Assembly (NCBI GenBank): GCA_964411425.1
Contig: CAYPKW010000068.1
Span: 1-14,112, forward strand
Direction of reading: 5' to 3'
DNA: 14,112 bases
Source: CAYPKW01 sp964411425
Lineage (GTDB): Bacteria > Pseudomonadota > Alphaproteobacteria > Dongiales > Dongiaceae
A program made the translations under genes and the position numbers. Under the pieces are notes generated by a model that did no database searches, was not told the origin of the DNA, and saw only the letters and a list, made by a program, of their open reading frames with translations. How positions within the stretch are numbered: the stretch's first letter is position 1; each line of letters opens with the position of its first letter. Of this stretch, positions 1-5,832 are shown piece after piece.

Positions 1-1
1 C

Positions 2-40
2 CAGCCGCGCAACCTCGCCAAGAGCGTCACGGTGGAGTAG
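2..40 (+). CDS. C-terminal end of an unidentified gene (partial)
   Basis: An open frame enters from the left edge and ends at a TAG at 38-40, reading QPRNLAKSVTVE. The short tail looks like an ordinary soluble protein end, and a stem-loop follows ten bases later, as expected after a gene. Twelve codons are too few to name a family. It could also be chance open frame in GC-rich DNA. Confidence 0.4.
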   Translation, partial: QPRNLAKSVTVE

Positions 41-50
41 GGGTGCCGAG

Positions 51-70
51 CGCGGTTCCTGAAAACCGCG
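51..70 (+). terminator. Stem-loop after the left-edge gene
   Basis: A perfect 7-bp stem (CGCGGTT at 51-57 with AACCGCG at 64-70) encloses a 6-base loop and starts ten bases after the TAG at 38-40. No T-run follows, so it is not a textbook intrinsic terminator. It may act as a weak terminator or an mRNA 3' end stabiliser. Confidence 0.3.
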
Positions 71-197
71 GCGGCCCGGAGACATAGAGAGGAAAGTCGA
101 TTAGGCGCCAGGCTCTTAGCGGCCTTCGATCTCTAAGCGCCTCTGTGGTATCCCTATCCGGTATCGATCGGGCCTGGGCCGCGGGGCAACGGAACTG

Positions 198-950
198 ATG
201 GCGAGCAAAGTCGCCCTTCTCACCGGCTTCGAGCCTTATGGCGGCCGGGGCGTCAATCCCGCCGCCGAGGTCGCGCGCCGGCTCGATGGCACCAGGGTGG
301 CGGGCGTGCCCGTCCTGGGCCGCACGCTGCCGGTGTCCTTCGCCGACCTCGGCCGGCGCATCGAGGCGCTGCTCGACGAGGTCTCGCCGATCGCGGTGGT
401 GAGCCTCGGCCTGTGGCCGGGCGAGCCGGCGATCAGGTTGGAGCGCGTCGCAATCAACGTCGCCGACTTCGAGATCCCCGACAACGAGGGCGCTTTTCTC
501 GAGGATACGCCGCTGGAGGCCAACTCGGCGACCGCCTATCCCGCGACCATGCCGCTGCGCGCGGCCGAGCGGGCGCTGCTCGACGCCGGCATTCCGGCGC
601 GCCTGTCCAGCACTGCCGGCACCTTTCTGTGCAACGCCACGCTTTACGGATTCCTGAGCGGCCTCGGGGCCCGCGCCAGGGCCGTTCCCTGCGGCTTCGT
701 GCACTTGCCCTATCTGCCGGCGCAGGTCGCGGGGCTGCTGTCCGACCTTCGGCGCGACCGCAACCTCGAGCTGCACCAGCGCGCCGATCTCGCCTCCATG
801 GACCTCGCGACGATGGTGAGGGCCATCTCGATCGTGCTCGACGTAACGCTGAACGCCGCGCCGTCGTCCTCCCCCTCGCCGCAGCCCTTTTCCCGTCGCT
901 CCGAGCCTGTCGAAGGGCGGCGGAAGGCGAAGCCGCGAACCGGCGGGTGA
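198..950 (+). CDS. pcp: Pyroglutamyl-peptidase I (peptidase family C15)
   Basis: This cytoplasmic cysteine peptidase removes N-terminal pyroglutamate from peptides. The N-terminus TGFEPYGG (residues 9-16) is the family hallmark. The expected catalytic triad is visible: Glu82 in LERVAIN, Cys145 in AGTFLCNATLYG and His169 in GFVHLPYLP, matching the Glu81/Cys144/His168 arrangement known from Bacillus enzymes. The core ends near residue 220, about the usual family length of 200-220. It is followed by some 30 residues rich in Ser, Pro and Arg that contain SEPVEG, encoded by DNA carrying GAGCCTGTCG (903-912), a motif that recurs in a repeat at 4414-4423. The tail is therefore probably repeat-derived. 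The ATG at 198 is the natural family start, although its ribosome site is weak. The PotA-type ATPase gene begins 21 bases after the stop, so the two may be co-transcribed. Confidence 0.93.
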   Translation: MASKVALLTGFEPYGGRGVNPAAEVARRLDGTRVAGVPVLGRTLPVSFADLGRRIEALLDEVSPIAVVSLGLWPGEPAIRLERVAINVADFEIPDNEGAFLEDTPLEANSATAYPATMPLRAAERALLDAGIPARLSSTAGTFLCNATLYGFLSGLGARARAVPCGFVHLPYLPAQVAGLLSDLRRDRNLELHQRADLASMDLATMVRAISIVLDVTLNAAPSSSPSPQPFSRRSEPVEGRRKAKPRTGG

Positions 951-971
951 GTAGGCATCTCGTAACCGCCC

Positions 972-2084
972 ATGCCCGACGCCATTCTCGCCCTCGACAA
1001 CGTCAGCAAGCGCTTCGGCCCCGCCGTCACCGCCGACAACCTGTCGCTCGCCATCGACAAGGGCGAATTCTTCACCTTCCTCGGGCCGTCGGGCTCGGGC
1101 AAATCGACCATCCTGCGCATGATCGCCGGGCTGGAGCGTCCCGACGCCGGCCGCATCCTGATCGGCGGGCGCGACATGACCGGGGTGCCGCCCTGGGAGC
1201 GCAACCTCGGCATGGTGTTCCAGCACTACGCAATCTTTCCGCACATGACGGTATCGCAGAACGTCGGCTACGGCCTCGCGCTGCGCAAGCTCTCGGCGGC
1301 GGAACGGAGCGAGAAGGTGGCTGCCATGCTGCGCCTGGTGGGGCTTGCCGGCATGGAGGGCAAGAACGCCACCCTGCTGTCGGGCGGCGAGCAGCAGCGC
1401 GTGGCGCTCGCCCGCGCCCTCGTGCTGCAACCGGCGCTGCTGCTCTTGGACGAGCCCTTGTCGGCTCTCGACGAGAAGATCCGGCGCGAGATGCAGACCG
1501 AGATCAAACACATTCACCAGAAGGCCGGCACCACCTCCCTCTATGTCACGCACGACCAGGAGGAGGCGCTTACCATGTCGGACCGCATCGCGGTCTTGAA
1601 CCGTGGGCAGTGCGTGCAGTGCGACGCGCCCGAGCGCCTCTACCGACGCCCGCGTACTCGCTTCGTCGCCGCCTTCTTCCGCGGCTGCAACCTGCTCGAC
1701 GCCGAGTTCCTCCGCATGGACGGCGGCGGCGCGCAACTGCGCCTGGCCGGTTCGAACGTCGCCGCATCGCTCGACGGCCGTGAAAATCTCCCGGCCCCCT
1801 TGCGGGGCAGCGTTGGGGTGGGGGGTGCGCAAGGCGCCGCGACGGTGGGCCTCGCCATCCGGGCCGAGGATGTGCGTCTGGGATCTCGCGCCGAAGCCTG
1901 CCGCACCAGGCTTGCCGCGCGCCTGAACGAGATCGTCTATCGCGGCACCAATGTGGACCACATGCTGACGCTCGCCGACGGCCAGCGGCTCACCGCGACC
2001 TCGACCCGACGCGAGCTGTCGGGCGATGCCGGCCACGTCACCGTCGGTTTCAATCCCGACGACGCCATCATATTGGACGATTGA
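972..2084 (+). CDS. potA: Polyamine-type ABC importer, ATP-binding subunit (PotA-like)
   Basis: This is the nucleotide-binding subunit that would power the permeases encoded at 2666-4365. In order it shows Walker A GPSGSGKST (residues 38-46), Q-loop Gln84 (MVFQHYAIFPHMTV), signature LSGGEQQ (136-142), Walker B LLLLDEP (156-162), D-loop SALD and switch His194 (YVTHDQEEAL). A C-terminal TOBE-type regulatory domain follows from about residue 235, with the family phrase IRAEDVRL near 296-303. The length of 370 aa is typical. Residues 271-289 look like an insertion in the TOBE domain relative to relatives, encoded by palindromic GC-rich repeat DNA (1782-1838). The gene is on the opposite strand from its presumed permeases and converges with the DUF4440 gene, leaving only 17 bases between the stops. 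The substrate is inferred from family resemblance; related importers also carry other small cations or iron complexes. Confidence 0.9.
   Translation: MPDAILALDNVSKRFGPAVTADNLSLAIDKGEFFTFLGPSGSGKSTILRMIAGLERPDAGRILIGGRDMTGVPPWERNLGMVFQHYAIFPHMTVSQNVGYGLALRKLSAAERSEKVAAMLRLVGLAGMEGKNATLLSGGEQQRVALARALVLQPALLLLDEPLSALDEKIRREMQTEIKHIHQKAGTTSLYVTHDQEEALTMSDRIAVLNRGQCVQCDAPERLYRRPRTRFVAAFFRGCNLLDAEFLRMDGGGAQLRLAGSNVAASLDGRENLPAPLRGSVGVGGAQGAATVGLAIRAEDVRLGSRAEACRTRLAARLNEIVYRGTNVDHMLTLADGQRLTATSTRRELSGDAGHVTVGFNPDDAIILDD
1782..1838. repeat. Palindromic repeat element within the potA reading frame
   Basis: This stretch of the TOBE domain contains a short palindrome (CCCC-CTTG-CGGGG) followed by a G-rich arm (GTTGGGGTGGGGGGTGC). 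The layout resembles, from memory, GC-rich intergenic repeats common in alphaproteobacterial genomes. It encodes ENLPAPLRG and a Gly/Val/Ala-rich run, unlike the surrounding domain. The 57 bases (19 codons) keep the frame open. Assignment as an inserted repeat is inference, because only one copy is visible here. Confidence 0.45.
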
Positions 2085-2101
2085 AACCCGGGCGCGCCGG
2101 C

Positions 2102-2581
2102 CTACTGCGCCGCCCCGTTGCCGCTGAACATATCGACCGCGACCTTCCAATGACGGTCGATTTTCTTCCAGACGACGACGTACTTGCCGCTCTCGCTGAC
2201 CGGTCCCTGATCGCCGTCGAAGGCCAGCGAATAAGTGCCGACGTCATAGGCCAGATCGCCGGCCTTGGCGACGACCACCTGGGTGGGCACGAAGGTAAGC
2301 TGCAGATTGGGCAACTGAAACAGGCCCTGCCAGAACTCGGTGATCGCCTGCGCTCCCTGGACCGGCGGGCTGTTCGGCGGCAAGACGGCGCCGTCGGGGG
2401 CATAGAAGGCCGCCGTGGCGACGGCATCCTTCTTGGCTACCGTCGCCACCCACTGCTCGTCGAGCGATCGGATCGTCTGTTCCTCGGCCGCGACATCCGC
2501 GGTCCGTGTCACGAAGGCGCAACCGGGTCCCAGGACCGCGATCGACAGTGCCAGTGCAAGCAATCGAAGATAGCGCTTCAT
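2102..2581 (-). CDS. Exported DUF4440/SnoaL-like (NTF2 fold) protein, possible lipoprotein
   Basis: The protein has 159 aa. Residues 1-20 form a signal peptide (MKRYLR, then a hydrophobic run) ending at Cys21, so it may be a lipoprotein, although the residues before Cys (LGPG) are not a canonical lipobox. The mature part has the DUF4440/SgcJ-like pattern: a helix with IRSLDEQWVATVAKKDAVATAAFYAPDGAVLPPN (residues 37-70), then VQGAQAITEFWQGLF, and a final strand WKKIDRHWKVAVDMFS. This is a cone-shaped NTF2-like fold whose members bind or isomerise small molecules, and no specific activity can be assigned. A strong Shine-Dalgarno site AGGGGAGG lies at 2587-2594, five bases before the ATG. It lies 84 bases after the PotC-like gene on the same strand and may be the last gene of that unit. 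Confidence 0.8.
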   Translation of the reverse strand: MKRYLRLLALALSIAVLGPGCAFVTRTADVAAEEQTIRSLDEQWVATVAKKDAVATAAFYAPDGAVLPPNSPPVQGAQAITEFWQGLFQLPNLQLTFVPTQVVVAKAGDLAYDVGTYSLAFDGDQGPVSESGKYVVVWKKIDRHWKVAVDMFSGNGAAQ

Positions 2582-2665
2582 CGCCGCCTCCCCTGGTGAG
2601 TGCCGCAGCTACTCCGCCAAATCATGCCCGGACTCCGTTGCAAGCCGCATGACGGATGAATACCG

Positions 2666-3436
2666 TCACGCCGCTCGCCGTCGCCGCAATCCCACCGTCA
2701 CCGCCATCAATACCAGCGTCAACAGAATAATCAGGCTCATCAGCGCGTAAAGCGTCGGCGACAGCCCGACCTGCAGGAAGGTCGACCAGATGTAGGTCTG
2801 CACCGTGTTGTGCGGTCCCTGCACCATGGCCGTGCGCACCGTCTCGTTGAATGACAGGATCATCGAGAAGATGGCGGCGCCGGAGACGCCGGGCCAGATC
2901 AGTGGCAATTCGATGTCGCGAAAGGCGCGCCAGCGCCCGGCGCCCAGCACATAGGCCGCCTCCAGGTACATGGGATCGAAGGTCGCCATCACGGTGAGCA
3001 CGATGAGGAAGGCGAAGGGCAGCGCCCACATGACGTGCACCATGGCGATGGTCCAGAACGAGGGCGGAATGCCGAGTAGCCGGAACAGAAACGCCATGGC
3101 GAGCCCCATGCTGACCGCCGGAATGAAAAGGGGCAGCAGCACCAGCAGGGTGATGGCCCGCGGCGCCTTGAGCTCGCGCACCGCCATGGCGGCGAGGAGT
3201 GCTAGCGGCGGCGTCGCCAGACCGGCGACGAAGGCGATCAGCCCCGAAGTCCGCATCGATCCGACCAGGATCGGGTTGCGCCACATCTCGGCGTACCAGC
3301 GCAGCGTCAAGCCCTGCGGCACGCCGTCCCCGCTCACCGAGAACATCAGCGGCGGCACCAGCGGCGCGTAAAGAAACAAGAGCGCTAGGCCGACGAAGAG
3401 CCACGCGGTCCCCCGCCGCAAAATCCCCGCGGTCAT
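2666..3436 (-). CDS. potC: Polyamine-type ABC importer, inner-membrane permease (PotC-like)
   Basis: This 256-residue integral membrane subunit begins MTAGILRRGTAWLFVGLALLFLY, the first transmembrane helix, and shows about six helices in all. The ATPase-docking EAA loop is clear: EAAYVLGAGRWRAFRDIELP, with the conserved EAA, Gly and I-LP positions. FNETVRTAMVQGP near the C-terminal part is characteristic of PotC-type subunits. The ATG at 3434-3436 lies two bases after the TAG of the upstream permease, so translation is probably coupled. The same frame stays open upstream within the other permease gene, but this start fits the first helix and the coupling. It should pair with the permease encoded at 3439-4365 to form the membrane channel. 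Confidence 0.9.
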   Translation of the reverse strand: MTAGILRRGTAWLFVGLALLFLYAPLVPPLMFSVSGDGVPQGLTLRWYAEMWRNPILVGSMRTSGLIAFVAGLATPPLALLAAMAVRELKAPRAITLLVLLPLFIPAVSMGLAMAFLFRLLGIPPSFWTIAMVHVMWALPFAFLIVLTVMATFDPMYLEAAYVLGAGRWRAFRDIELPLIWPGVSGAAIFSMILSFNETVRTAMVQGPHNTVQTYIWSTFLQVGLSPTLYALMSLIILLTLVLMAVTVGLRRRRAA

Positions 3437-3438
3437 CG

Positions 3439-4365
3439 CTACACCCGCCAGTGCACGATCTTGCCGAGGAACGAGCGCAGGTCGAAGGCCGCGTACCAGC
3501 ACAGAAGCAGCGCCAGCATGAGCCCGACCACCACGCTCGACATGGCGGCGGCCAGTGGATAGTTGAGCACGTCGAGCGCACTGGTGATGGTGTTCCCCAT
3601 CAATTGGTAGCCGAGCCCGCCTAGGATGGTCGGCACTGCCGCCTCGCCGAACGAACCGACGAAGCCGAAGATCACCGCCGCGAACACCCCCGGCATGGAC
3701 AACGGCAGCGTCACCCTGAGGAACGTGGCGCGCGGGCGCGCGCCAAGCGTCCAGCTCGCCTCGATAAGCCGCCGGTCGATGCCGGAGATCGCCAGCCACA
3801 GCGGATAGATCATGAACGGCATGTAGGAAGTGACGAGACCCACCAGCACCGAGAAGTCGCTGAAGAGAAGCCAGTCCACCGGCCGGTCGGTCACCCCCAG
3901 CGCCACCAGGGCGCTGTTGACCGGCCCCGTGCGCCCCAATAGATGAGTCCAGGCGAACGTTCTCAGGATGTAGTTCACCAGGAACGGCACGGTGAACAGC
4001 ATGAGGACGAGCCGCGTCGTCGACGGCCGCACCCGCATGGCGAGGAAATAGGCGATCGGATAAGCGAGCGCCAGGCTGACGACCGTCACCTCGGCCGCCG
4101 CTAGCAGGCTTCGTTCCAGCACCACCAGCCGGGCGCCCTCGACGAACTCGGTGTAGGAGGCGAACGTGAACGCCGGCTCGATCTTCGGCCCGACCCGCCG
4201 CCAGAAGCTGATGGCGAAGGTCAGCGCCAGCGGCGCCAGCATGAACGCGCCGACGAATAGAATCGGCAGCGCCAGCAGGCCATGCCGCAACGTCCCTTGC
4301 CACCGCCAGCCCATTCCTGGGCTGGCCGGAGGGGAGACGAAGACGGTGGGCGCCGTTTCGCGCAA
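3439..4365 (-). CDS. potB: Polyamine-type ABC importer, inner-membrane permease (PotB-like)
   Basis: This is a membrane subunit of about 290-308 residues with about six helices. The EAA loop reads EASWTLGARPRATFLRVTLP, followed by SMPGVFAAVIFGFVGSFGE, both standard for PotB-type permeases. VNYILRTFAWTHLLG in the central part is also typical of the family. The start is uncertain. The longest frame opens at a TTG (4363-4365), with a stop in frame just upstream. The first ATG is at 4312-4314 and gives MGWRWQGTLRHGLLALPILF, which places the first helix right at the N-terminus as in relatives. Neither has a convincing ribosome site. It lies between the binding-protein gene, across a hairpin repeat, and the second permease, two bases downstream. 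Confidence 0.88.
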   Translation of the reverse strand: MRETAPTVFVSPPASPGMGWRWQGTLRHGLLALPILFVGAFMLAPLALTFAISFWRRVGPKIEPAFTFASYTEFVEGARLVVLERSLLAAAEVTVVSLALAYPIAYFLAMRVRPSTTRLVLMLFTVPFLVNYILRTFAWTHLLGRTGPVNSALVALGVTDRPVDWLLFSDFSVLVGLVTSYMPFMIYPLWLAISGIDRRLIEASWTLGARPRATFLRVTLPLSMPGVFAAVIFGFVGSFGEAAVPTILGGLGYQLMGNTITSALDVLNYPLAAAMSSVVVGLMLALLLCWYAAFDLRSFLGKIVHWRV

Positions 4366-4401
4366 CTTTGTTACTCAGTCATGCTCCAGCCGCCCGAAAA
4401 A

Positions 4402-4438
4402 TCCCCCGCCCCGCGACAGGCTCAGGGGGGGCGGGGGA
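4402..4438. repeat. GC-rich hairpin repeat between binding-protein and permease genes
   Basis: A perfect 11-bp inverted repeat (TCCCCCGCCCC at 4402-4412, GGGGCGGGGGA at 4428-4438) encloses a 15-base loop containing CGACAGGCTC. The same ten bases occur in inverse orientation at 903-912 in the pcp tail. It lies in the transcribed gap between the PotD-like stop (4479) and the PotB-like start. A very stable hairpin there could limit readthrough or protect the upstream mRNA, giving more binding protein than permease. That role is inferred by analogy with REP sequences between malE and malF. Confidence 0.65.
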
Positions 4439-4478
4439 GAGGTTCCGGATAACGGGGCTAAAGCCTCGACGATCGGCC

Positions 4479-5648
4479 TCACGCCGCCTTGAAGCGCGCC
4501 CACTCGGATTCGTACACCTCCACGTGGGTCGGCCAGCGGTTCTGCCAGGTGCCGCCCTTCTCGAACTTCTTCTTCACGTTGGCGTCGATGCCCTCGACCT
4601 TGGCCGCCTGCTCGGCCGTGAACTCGCCCGGGTTGGCCTTGGCGTAAGGCACCGCCAGCGGGTTGGTCATGTAGCCGCGCGCCCCCGTGATGGTAGCGCC
4701 GTACCAGCCGTCCAGCATGAAATTGAGCAAGTTGTACGCCGCCTCCAGCCGCTCCGGCGCGCGGCGCTCGTTCTTCACGATGTAGGCCGCCATGGCCCAC
4801 AGCAGGTGCCCCTCCTTGGGGTCGGCGTAGACAGCGTTGACGCCCTTGCTCTTGGCCACGAACACCATCGGCTCCCAGCAGTCCATCACGTAGACTTCCT
4901 TGTTGAGCAGCAAATTGACCGACTGTTCGAAGCTCGACCAGATGACGCGGAACTGGCCTTCCTTCTTCTTCTCGATCAGGAAGTCGATGACGGTGCGGAT
5001 CTCGCTCGGCGTCATGTCGTCCGGGTTGTCGATCGAGGCCATGCCGCTGTGCTTGAGATAGAGCGCCGTCTTCTGCCCGGCAGTGGTGTAGTTGTCCTCG
5101 AGGGCGACGTATCCCTTGAACTTGGGATCGAACAGGGCGCCGTAAGAATCGAGCTCGCCCGTCGCCTCCGGCAGATAGGCGAAGGTGTCGCCCTGCAGCA
5201 CGGAGGGGACGCCGTAGATCTGGTTCTGGTAGCCGATGAAGTCGAACCCTGGCGTGCCGGGCGCCAAGAAGTCGCGGATGTAGGTGTTCTTCTCCCAGTT
5301 CGGGATACGTGCAGTGTCGATGGGCACGATCAGGTCGTTCTCGACCAGCGGTTTCTGCATACCACCCACGATATTGATGACGTCGTAAATCGTGGTGCCG
5401 CCGCCGGCGATCAGGATGTTGAGCACCGCCGAGGGCGCGTTGCCGAAGGCGACCAGGTTCACGTCCCAGCCGGTCGCCTTTGTGAACCTCGACCAGTCGC
5501 CGTTGGGATCGCCTACGCCGATGTCGGCGAAGAACACCGTTCCCATGGCCGCCCGCGCGCGCGCCCAGGGCAGCAGCGCCCCGGTCCCGGCGAGCAGGCC
5601 GCATCTCATCAAGTGTCTGCGATCGATGCTATGTTTAAGCGGATTCAT
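4479..5648 (-). CDS. potD: Periplasmic substrate-binding protein of polyamine-type ABC importer (PotD/PotF-like), Tat signal
   Basis: This 389-residue protein would capture substrate in the periplasm and deliver it to the permeases. The start at ATG 5646-5648 is set by a strong ribosome site (AGGGAGGA, 5653-5660); a start 11 codons further upstream would put that site inside the gene. The N-terminus carries a twin-arginine signal, DRRHLMRCG (Arg10, Arg11), then a hydrophobic stretch and a likely cleavage after ARA near residue 33. The Tat system would therefore export it folded, whereas many PotD proteins use Sec. The mature part has the PotD-type pattern: VINIVGGMQKPLVENDLIVPID, then YGVPSVLQGDTFAYLPE, then DCWEPMVFVAKSKG. 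The family resemblance supports polyamine, amino-acid-like or other small cationic substrates; residue-level specificity cannot be read here. It is the first gene of the - strand unit and diverges from gabD. Confidence 0.88.
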   Translation of the reverse strand: MNPLKHSIDRRHLMRCGLLAGTGALLPWARARAAMGTVFFADIGVGDPNGDWSRFTKATGWDVNLVAFGNAPSAVLNILIAGGGTTIYDVINIVGGMQKPLVENDLIVPIDTARIPNWEKNTYIRDFLAPGTPGFDFIGYQNQIYGVPSVLQGDTFAYLPEATGELDSYGALFDPKFKGYVALEDNYTTAGQKTALYLKHSGMASIDNPDDMTPSEIRTVIDFLIEKKKEGQFRVIWSSFEQSVNLLLNKEVYVMDCWEPMVFVAKSKGVNAVYADPKEGHLLWAMAAYIVKNERRAPERLEAAYNLLNFMLDGWYGATITGARGYMTNPLAVPYAKANPGEFTAEQAAKVEGIDANVKKKFEKGGTWQNRWPTHVEVYESEWARFKAA

Positions 5649-5652
5649 GGTG

Positions 5653-5660
5653 TCCTCCCT
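5653..5660 (-). promoter_or_regulatory. Ribosome binding site of the PotD-like gene
   Basis: Read on the - strand this is AGGGAGGA, four bases before the ATG at 5646-5648. It fixes the start of the binding protein at MNPLKHS rather than at an earlier in-frame ATG. Confidence 0.75.
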
Positions 5661-5676
5661 TGCCCGCGCGCGGGCA
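5661..5676. promoter_or_regulatory. 16-bp perfect GC palindrome next to the potD ribosome site
   Basis: TGCCCGCG at 5661-5668 is followed directly by its inverse CGCGGGCA. It abuts the ribosome site of the PotD-like gene within the expected 5' leader. It may be an operator or a leader hairpin, or chance alternation of G and C in GC-rich DNA. Confidence 0.35.
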
Positions 5677-5701
5677 TGCAAGCGACTGCCTTATCGGGGT
5701 C

Positions 5702-5721
5702 CAATCTCGGCGCTGAGATTG
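5702..5721. promoter_or_regulatory. Operator-like palindrome between divergent potD and gabD
   Basis: Arms CAATCTC (5702-5708) and GAGATTG (5715-5721) form a perfect 7-bp inverted repeat around GGCGCT, whose inner GCGC is itself palindromic. The size, and the less GC-rich arms than their surroundings, suit a dimeric repressor site. Its place between the two divergent genes would allow joint control. The regulator is not in the window. Confidence 0.45.
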
Positions 5722-5769
5722 TCGAGGATGGTGTCACCCCGAGCCGGCAGCGTCAAGGCGTCCAGCCGT

Positions 5770-5797
5770 TTGCGCGCCGCCGGCGCCTCGCTATACT
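5770..5797 (+). promoter_or_regulatory. Candidate promoter for gabD
   Basis: A -35-like TTGCGC (5770-5775) and a -10-like TATACT (5792-5797, five of six consensus bases) are separated by 16 bases. Transcription would start near 5804, about 30 bases before the gabD ATG. This is the only near-consensus -10 I saw in this gap. Confidence 0.42.
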
Positions 5798-5832
5798 GAC
5801 GCCAGCTTCCTTCATCGCCGCGAGGTCTCGCC

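Noticed and set aside
89..98. GAGGAAAGTC, similar to the conserved 5' segment of RNase P RNA
   Set aside because: The following bases do not continue the RNase P consensus, and the space before pcp is far too short for that RNA or its 3' partner segment.
2085..2101. GC palindromic sites in the 17-base gap between convergent potA and DUF4440 genes as a terminator
   Set aside because: Only short overlapping restriction-site-like palindromes are present, with no extended stem or T-run.
27..2150. Long antisense open frame (over 700 codons) opposite pcp and potA
   Set aside because: It is Arg/Gly/Ala/His-rich with no domain, lies wholly opposite two clear genes, and such frames are expected in GC-rich coding DNA.
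5649..5681. Earlier ATG for the PotD-like protein giving MHARARAREDT before the signal peptide
   Set aside because: The strong ribosome site lies between the two starts, and the Tat signal fits the later one.
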